Source: Candidatus Dormiibacterota bacterium (GTDB taxonomy: Bacteria; Chloroflexota; Dormibacteria; UBA8260; Bog-877). Taken from it: a stretch of DNA of 10,523 nucleotides. Shown one piece after another: positions 6,583 through 10,523 of this stretch (positions are counted from its first letter, which is position 1; each line of letters opens with the position of its first letter). Where the stretch lies: contig PKXR01000044.1 of assembly GCA_003133485.1 (NCBI GenBank), positions 1 through 10,523 of the forward strand, written 5' to 3'. Below the pieces are notes generated by a model. The model did not search any database, was not told the DNA's origin, and saw nothing but the letters and a program-made list of their open reading frames with translations. A program made the translations under genes and the position numbers.

Positions 6583-6592
6583 CTCCCCTCCC
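6583..6592 (-). promoter_or_regulatory. Strong ribosome binding site fixing the TTG start of the hydrolase
   Basis: On the minus strand GGGAGGGGAG ends 8 nt before the TTG at 6574. It is an excellent Shine-Dalgarno match in an ideal position, so the rare TTG start is preferred over downstream candidates. A strong ribosome binding site paired with a weak start codon suggests tuned expression. Confidence 0.75.
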
Positions 6593-6628
6593 TTATGGCC
6601 GCTGCTACCGGTCCACTCGCTTCGAGGA

Positions 6629-6677
6629 TGTCGGCGCCCGACAGGGCTGGCCGTTGGCCGAAACTGGATTCTCAGTT
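6629..6677 (-). promoter_or_regulatory. Row of three hairpins in the presumed hydrolase leader
   Basis: Within about 105 nt upstream of the TTG start there are three consecutive stems: AACTG/CAGTT (6662-6666 with 6673-6677), GGCC-GTT-GGCC (about 6649-6659) and TGTCGG-CGC-CCGACA (6629-6634 with 6638-6643). They are followed, in the transcript direction, by an unpaired stretch and the strong ribosome binding site. I could not match this to any known riboswitch consensus. It may be a structured 5' untranslated region; no transcription start has been identified. Confidence 0.3.
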
Positions 6678-6941
6678 CCATGGCTCCGACCCATGCAGAT
6701 CCCAGGTTGAAGTCGCTCGCTGATCAAGGGGCTCCTGAGCCGGTGTCGAGGTCACAAAGTGACTCCTTCGATCCGTCCTTCACCGTTCCGCTGGCCGGTC
6801 GGCTCCCAATCGGCCACCCTCGCCCGTCCTCCGCCCGCAGCCTACCACGTCGACCGACCACCTTCCAATCTGAGTTCATACGGACCTCACGAGAGTGTCC
6901 TCGCTGTGGAGTGCCCAGCCCCACCGTTGACCGGTGCGTCG

Positions 6942-6995
6942 CCACGTAGACGTGGTCCGGGGGTGGCCCGTGGGCCTGGGGAATCTCCACGGGCC
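6942..6995 (-). terminator. Two adjacent hairpins downstream of the export operon
   Basis: GGCCCGTGG (6965-6973) pairs perfectly with CCACGGGCC (6987-6995) over a 13-nt loop, and next to it CCACG-TAGA-CGTGG (6942-6955) makes a 5-bp stem with a tetraloop. Both lie 200-250 bp beyond the permease stop on the minus strand. Neither has a T-tract. High-GC bacteria often use such hairpins at 3' ends, so a tandem terminator is plausible but unproven. Confidence 0.35.
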
Positions 6996-7192
6996 CATAT
7001 CAGAATCCGCCGTGGCGCCAGCTTCAGTGGGATCGACGCCAGGCTAGCCCTCAGCCTTCGGAGCTTCCTCTTCGATCAACGCCGGAAGTCGCTCGTGACA
7101 GGGCTGCCAGGTCATCCTCTGAAGCGCTGCGGCTCTCGCCCTCCGGCCAGAAACCTACCCTCTTACCTTGACGGTGACCCTCACGGCCCTGG

Positions 7193-7954
7193 TCAGGCGA
7201 TCGCGCGCCCGAAGGACCGAGCGGCGAACCAGACTGCCACGGCGGCTAGCACGGCCATGATTACCACTCCTTGGAGCACGTTGGGGTTGCTGAGATGACC
7301 GAGGAAGACCGCCCGGTTGGCAGTAACCGCGTGGGAGAACGGATTGAGCGTGGAGATGGTCCGCAGCCAGCTCGGGGCGAGGCTCATCGGCAGCAGCACT
7401 CCGGAAAGCAGCAGGAGAGGGAGGCTGGCCGTGAAGATGATGGGTGCAAATGAGTTCTCGTCCTTCAGGGCCAGTGCTAAGGCGTAGGAAATAGAGGCGA
7501 CCAGCAGCCCAATCAACGCAACCAGGCCGAGCCCGATGAGAATGCCCACCGGCTTGAAGCTAAGCCCGAAGGGGAGTGCCAGCAGGACCAGGATGAGGGC
7601 CTGTACGAAGAGGGTTAGCACGTCCCGGAGCGCTCGCCCAAGCAGCAGCGAAAGCCGGCTCACGGGCGTGACCCGGAGCCGCTCCACCACTCCCATGCGC
7701 AGCTCGGAGATGAGGCTGAATCCCACCCCCGCCGCGCCGAATAGCCCCAGTTGGATGAGCAAGCCTGGCACGAAAACGTTGTACGCACCACCCGCAGGAA
7801 AGCCGGGGACGCGGGCAATCGACTTAAGCAGGGGAGCGAACAGGAGGAGATACAACGCGGGCTGGAGCACGCCTACCGCGACCCAGGCCGGGTTGTGGAT
7901 GAAAAGGCTGAAATAACGCTGGAAGACCAGCCCGGTGTCGTGTGCAAGTTTCAT
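7193..7954 (-). CDS. ABC-2 type transporter permease (DrrB-like)
   Basis: The membrane half of an ABC exporter, 253 residues from the chosen start. After a short cytoplasmic N-terminus (MKLAHDTGLVFQRYFSLFIH) come about six hydrophobic segments: roughly WVAVGVLQPALYLLLFAPLL, the YNVFVPGLLIQLGLFGAAGV region, LTLFVQALILVLLALPFGL, VGILIGLGLVALIGLLVASI, FTASLPLLLLSGVLLPMSL and VVIMAVLAAVAVWFA. ELRMGVVERLRVTPVSR and the late LNPFSHAV motif are characteristic of ABC-2 permeases that export drugs or hydrophobic metabolites. The ATG at 7954 is chosen because GGAGAG (7961-7966) lies 6 nt upstream and because the frame's earlier start at 8035 would overlap the ATPase gene by 59 bp. It follows the ATPase by 22 bp and is surely its partner. 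The transported substrate is unknown. Confidence 0.9.
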   Translation of the reverse strand: MKLAHDTGLVFQRYFSLFIHNPAWVAVGVLQPALYLLLFAPLLKSIARVPGFPAGGAYNVFVPGLLIQLGLFGAAGVGFSLISELRMGVVERLRVTPVSRLSLLLGRALRDVLTLFVQALILVLLALPFGLSFKPVGILIGLGLVALIGLLVASISYALALALKDENSFAPIIFTASLPLLLLSGVLLPMSLAPSWLRTISTLNPFSHAVTANRAVFLGHLSNPNVLQGVVIMAVLAAVAVWFAARSFGRAIA

Positions 7955-7960
7955 GTTTTT

Positions 7961-7966
7961 CTCTCC
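7961..7966 (-). promoter_or_regulatory. Ribosome binding site deciding the permease start
   Basis: GGAGAG on the minus strand, 6 nt before the ATG at 7954 and within the 22-bp gap after the ATPase stop. It supports the short 253-residue permease rather than the version extended by 27 residues. Confidence 0.75.
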
Positions 7967-7976
7967 GCAAATCCGG

Positions 7977-8957
7977 CTATGCGGCGTCCGAGTCGCGCAG
8001 CGAGCGGCCGGTGCTCCGGAGGAATACGTCATCAAGGCTGGGCCGGCTCAGCGCGACCGTGGTCAACCCCAGCCCGGCCTTGTCAAGAAGTCGCAGGATG
8101 TCGGGAGTGGCCGTCTCCCCTTGCTCGACGTATAGGCGCAGCTGGCTCCCGTCGATTGAGGCCTCCCGGACGAACGGCTGCGGCTGGAGAAGCCGCAAAG
8201 CGGCTTCCACGTCGCCGCTGACGCCAACTGTGACGAGGTCGCCCGCCACCGCTCGCTTGAGCTCATCCGGGGTCCCTTCAGCCACGATCTTGCCGTGGTC
8301 TATGATGGCCAGCCGGTTGCAGAGGGCGTCCGCCTCCTCCAGGTAGTGGGTGGTCAGGAAGACGGTTGTGCCCTCATCGCGGAGCCTACGGACCTCGTCC
8401 CACATGCGGGCTCGGCTCTGCGGGTCCAGACCGCTCGTCGGCTCGTCGAGGAAGAGCAGCTGGGGTCGGTGCACCAGCCCCACTCCCACGTCGAGCCTGC
8501 GCCGTTGACCCCCGGAGTAGGTCGAGGTCTTGCGATCCGCGCACGATTCCAGCTCCAGGGCCACGATCAGCTCCGCGGCACGGGCTCGAGCCTCCGACTT
8601 GCTCATGCCGTAAAGTCGGGCCTCAAAGACCAGCTCGTGACGGCCGGTGATCTCCAGGTCGACGCCCCCGCGCTGGCCCACGTAGCCGATCCGTCGGCGC
8701 ACCTCCCCGGGATGGCGCAGGAGATCCTGACCGGCTACCGTCGCGTCACCCGACGTTGGCGGCATCAGGGTCGCCAGCATCCGCAGAGTGGTCGTCTTGC
8801 CGGCCCCATTGGGACCGAGGAAGCCGAAGATCTCGCCGGCATAGACCTCCAGATTGATGCCGGCCACCGCCTCCACCGTGGACCTACGGGTCTTGAAGAC
8901 CCGGCGCAGCTGGTGGACGCTGATCACCGTCTGACGGGCTGGTATTTGTTCACTCAT
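7977..8957 (-). CDS. ABC transporter ATP-binding protein (DrrA family)
   Basis: The 326-residue nucleotide-binding subunit that drives export through the neighbouring permease. Seen in order: Walker A GPNGAGKT (48-55), Q-loop Q95 (in GYVGQRGGVD), ABC signature in the form YSGGQRRRLDV (147-157), Walker B LLFLDE (167-172) with the D-loop SGLDP, and the switch histidine in LTTHYLEEAD (201-210). After about residue 240 comes the extra C-terminal domain of daunorubicin-resistance-type ATPases, ending PSLDDVFLRSTG (306-317), which in DrrA contributes to subunit assembly. All catalytic residues are intact. The ATG start has GGGAGGT 5 nt upstream, and the start overlaps the regulator's stop by one base (TGATG), implying translational coupling. 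Likely role: efflux of a drug, antibiotic or lipid-like compound. Substrate not predictable. Confidence 0.95.
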   Translation of the reverse strand: MSEQIPARQTVISVHQLRRVFKTRRSTVEAVAGINLEVYAGEIFGFLGPNGAGKTTTLRMLATLMPPTSGDATVAGQDLLRHPGEVRRRIGYVGQRGGVDLEITGRHELVFEARLYGMSKSEARARAAELIVALELESCADRKTSTYSGGQRRRLDVGVGLVHRPQLLFLDEPTSGLDPQSRARMWDEVRRLRDEGTTVFLTTHYLEEADALCNRLAIIDHGKIVAEGTPDELKRAVAGDLVTVGVSGDVEAALRLLQPQPFVREASIDGSQLRLYVEQGETATPDILRLLDKAGLGLTTVALSRPSLDDVFLRSTGRSLRDSDAA

Positions 8958-9682
8958 CAGGCACCTCCCTGGTGGACTTTCAGTTCAGGATCGCCCGAAG
9001 ACGAGACCCTTTCGCGCGGCTTCTTGCGAACTCTGACCGCAAGCGGCACTTTCGCTTCGGGATCAGACGACCCGCCTTCGCCGCTGTGATCTTGCAGCCA
9101 GTTCTGGTCTACCGCGAGGGCGCCGGAGCGAATCTCGCCGATCAGTTCGGTCACCCAGGCCAGCTCCGCCCGCCAGAGGCTCCGCTCAAACTCGCGTTCC
9201 AGTAGGAAAAGGCGGGGCATGCCGAACTGGTCGAGCAGGGAAGAGAGAACGGCGTCCATCGCCGCGATCCTTCCCTCCAGCTGACCCACCCGCTGGGCTA
9301 GAGCCGTGAGTGCGTCTCGTTCTGGGAGGTACCCGATCATGCTGACCGCTCCCGAAAACACCGACGGTTCCGGCTGGGGAAGCGCTAGCAGATCGATCAG
9401 CCAGTGGTGCAGCTCCTCCCGGCCGACCTCAGTCGCCCGGTAGACGATCCGCTCCGGACGGTGGCCCTCGCGAACTGTTTCAGCCAGCTCGATCAACCCC
9501 GCCGCTGCCAAGCGATCGACGGCGTGGTAGAGGGCACGTGGGGTTCCCCCGGCGAAGTCGTTGTTGCGCTGGTGAAGCTCCCGCTGGATCCCGTAGGTGT
9601 GCCGGGGTCGCTCCGCCAGCAGACCGAGGGCGGCCAGTGAGAGGAGATCTCGAGTCGGCCGTTTCCATGTGCGGTTTGCCAT
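8957..9682 (-). CDS. PadR-family transcriptional regulator
   Basis: A 241-residue DNA-binding regulator. The N-terminal winged helix-turn-helix spans about residues 8-90: RDLLSLAALGLLAERPRHTYGIQ (9-31), then GTPRALYHAVDRLAAAGLIE (recognition helix and following strand) and YRATEVGREELHHWL, all typical of PadR. The C-terminal half (about 100-190) is helical with heptad-like leucines (LAQRVGQLEGRIAAMDAVL) and fits the PadR dimerisation or effector domain. The last 40 residues are charged and probably flexible. PadR proteins usually repress an adjacent ABC exporter and release on binding the drug, so it probably controls its own operon. ATG at 9682 is chosen; a TTG at 9721 is also in frame but would add a 13-residue tail lying over the promoter-like sequence. 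The stop overlaps the ATPase start by one base. Confidence 0.9.
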   Translation of the reverse strand: MANRTWKRPTRDLLSLAALGLLAERPRHTYGIQRELHQRNNDFAGGTPRALYHAVDRLAAAGLIELAETVREGHRPERIVYRATEVGREELHHWLIDLLALPQPEPSVFSGAVSMIGYLPERDALTALAQRVGQLEGRIAAMDAVLSSLLDQFGMPRLFLLEREFERSLWRAELAWVTELIGEIRSGALAVDQNWLQDHSGEGGSSDPEAKVPLAVRVRKKPRERVSSSGDPELKVHQGGA

Positions 9683-9694
9683 AGTGCGTCGCGC

Positions 9695-9721
9695 AGTATA
9701 GCGCCTAGCAGTAGTGCACAA
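9695..9721 (-). promoter_or_regulatory. Candidate promoter of the PadR-ABC operon, with very short leader
   Basis: On the minus strand TATACT (9700-9695) matches five of six positions of the -10 consensus and is flanked on both sides by GCGC, giving GCGC-TATACT-GCGC. A weak -35, TTGTGC (9721-9716), sits 15 nt upstream, shorter than the usual 17. Transcription would begin near 9688, only about 6 nt before the ATG at 9682, and there is no Shine-Dalgarno sequence, so the message may be nearly leaderless. TAGTGC occurs twice, 30 bp apart (9682-9687 and 9712-9717), and could be part of a repressor site. Confidence 0.45.
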
Positions 9722-9847
9722 CGGTTGGTCCTTGGCGTGGTCCCACCGCCGCGATGGGAAGCACCAAACTCAGCCTCGTGCCTGCTTAGTTCGGAAGGGC
9801 GGCGGGGAGGTGAGCGGTAACGAAGCAGTCTTGGGAGCGGCGGTGGA

Positions 9848-10523
9848 TCAGCCGACGAGGGCGCCGGCCGTCCCAGCCAGCAGCTTCAGGTCCTCAAGGG
9901 TGTGGTGCTCGATGGGGCGCTTTGTGTGGCGCTCGATATCGCGGATCTTGAGGATCTCGATGGGGGTGATCAAGGTCAACGCCACCCCGTCGCGGCCGGC
10001 TCGGGCGGTCCGTCCCACCCGATGGACGTAATCCTCAGGGGTGGCAGGGATGTCGTAGTTGATTACGTGGCTGATGTCGTCGATGTCGATGCCCCGAGCC
10101 GCCACGTCGGTGGCGATCAGGAAGCGCACCGTCGAGTTGCGGAACCGATCCATGGCCTGGTCGCGCTCCTTCTGGGAGAGGTCGCCGTGAATCACGGTGA
10201 CGTCGTAGCCGGCGGCCAGCAGGGTGGTGTGGAGCATGTCGGCGTTGCGCTTGGTGGCGGTGAAGATCAGCCCCGACCTGACCCTGGGGCTGTCTAGCAG
10301 CATCGACAGAGCCTCGACCTTGTCCGCCCAGGAGCATTCGATGCACCACTGGCTGACGGTCGGAACCAGCTCCGTATGGCCGCTGACCGAGATGGTCTGG
10401 GGGTCGTGCATGTGGCGCTCCACCAGCCGGTGGATCCAGCCGGGGATGGTTGCTGAGAAGAGCAGGGTCTGGCGCTCCTTGGGGGTCTGCTGGAGGATCC
10501 GCTCCACGTCGGGGGCGAAGCCC
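9848..10523 (-). CDS. DEAD-box ATP-dependent RNA helicase, C-terminal part (gene runs off the window)
   Basis: The last 224 residues of a DEAD-box RNA helicase; the N-terminal part with the Q motif, Walker A and DEAD box lies beyond the right edge. The visible frame begins [10 protein letters not shown], the usual sequence just after the DEAD box, and stays open to the window end, so the GTG at 10507 is an internal valine codon and not a start. Motif III (SAT in LLFSATIP), motif IV ([12 protein letters not shown]), motif V ([15 protein letters not shown]) and motif VI ([15 protein letters not shown]) are all present and intact. It would unwind RNA duplexes in the cytoplasm, for example in ribosome assembly or mRNA decay. 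Only about 40 residues follow motif VI, so it lacks the long basic tail of DeaD/CsdA-type helicases. The PadR gene starts about 165 bp downstream on the same strand and appears to have its own promoter. Confidence 0.95.
   Translation of the reverse strand, partial: GFAPDVERILQQTPKERQTLLFSATIPGWIHRLVERHMHDPQTISVSGHTELVPTVSQWCIECSWADKVEALSMLLDSPRVRSGLIFTATKRNADMLHTTLLAAGYDVTVIHGDLSQKERDQAMDRFRNSTVRFLIATDVAARGIDIDDISHVINYDIPATPEDYVHRVGRTARAGRDGVALTLITPIEILKIRDIERHTKRPIEHHTLEDLKLLAGTAGALVG

Larger units (their letters stand above)
6575..7192. other. Intergenic region, about 0.6 kb, no convincing gene
   Basis: This lies between the permease stop (7193) and the hydrolase start (6574), both genes on the minus strand. 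The open frames here are rich in Arg, Pro and Ser, run into the permease gene on the opposite strand and show no family motif, so I treat them as non-coding. The part nearest the hydrolase is a likely structured leader (6629-6677). GTCAC-AAA-GTGAC (6751-6763) is a small palindrome that might be an operator. Two hairpins at 6942-6995 may end the export operon. I see no clear promoter boxes for the hydrolase. Confidence 0.5.

Noticed and set aside
6759..7298. Open frame of 179 codons on the plus strand in the gap upstream of the hydrolase
   Set aside because: The composition is dominated by Arg, Pro and Ser with no motif, there is no ribosome binding site, and its end runs over the permease gene on the other strand.
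7955..8035. Upstream start of the permease that would add 27 residues
   Set aside because: It would overlap the ATPase gene by 59 bp and lacks a ribosome binding site, whereas the ATG at 7954 has GGAGAG 6 nt upstream.
8295..9089. Open frame of 264 codons on the plus strand opposite the ABC ATPase
   Set aside because: It is the antisense shadow of a well-conserved ATPase gene with intact motifs; long antisense frames are common in GC-rich DNA and the product shows no family features.
1..10523. CRISPR array, insertion sequence, phage or defence system
   Set aside because: No regularly spaced repeats, terminal inverted repeats with a transposase, or phage or defence gene families were visible anywhere in the window.

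Overview
The window is about 10.5 kb of GC-rich bacterial chromosome. Frequent GTG and TTG starts, strong GGAGG-type ribosome binding sites, a PadR/DrrA-type ABC export operon, and a secreted hydrolase with a Pro-Thr linker suggest a high-GC Gram-positive or neighbouring soil lineage (Actinobacteriota, possibly Chloroflexota or Dormibacterota). No rRNA or tRNA is present to place it, so this is inference from style and gene content.

Layout. (1) 160-2247, plus strand: a nucleotide-sugar epimerase of the UDP-glucuronate/UDP-glucose 4-epimerase type, then a TupA-like ATP-grasp enzyme. A strong hairpin lies just before the epimerase. (2) 2476-6574, minus strand, converging on the first block: a secreted or anchored GH26-like glycoside hydrolase (first in transcription order), a GT2 glycosyltransferase and a GT4 glycosyltransferase. 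The hydrolase and GT2 gene are separated by about 0.7 kb of non-coding DNA with several inverted repeats and a candidate promoter. Together these five genes look like the edge of an extracellular or cell-surface polysaccharide cluster: sugar-nucleotide supply (epimerase), chain assembly (two glycosyltransferases), a possible amino-acid or peptide decoration step (ATP-grasp) and a secreted mannan-type hydrolase for trimming or release. (3) 6575-7192: about 0.6 kb without a convincing gene, holding the likely structured leader of the hydrolase and hairpins downstream of the next operon. (4) 7193-9682, minus strand: a tight operon of PadR-family regulator, DrrA-type ABC ATPase and ABC-2 permease, a regulated exporter of a hydrophobic compound. 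The regulator and ATPase overlap by one base, and the permease start is fixed by a good ribosome binding site 22 bp after the ATPase. (5) 9848-10523, minus strand: the C-terminal part of a DEAD-box RNA helicase running off the right edge.

I found no CRISPR array, insertion sequence, phage gene, toxin-antitoxin or recognisable defence system. The most unusual features are the polysaccharide combination of TupA-like ATP-grasp with GH26, the candidate structured RNA or regulatory elements in the two long gaps, an 8-base homopolymer at a domain border in the GT2 gene, and the very short leader predicted for the PadR gene. Nothing here clearly amounts to a new system.
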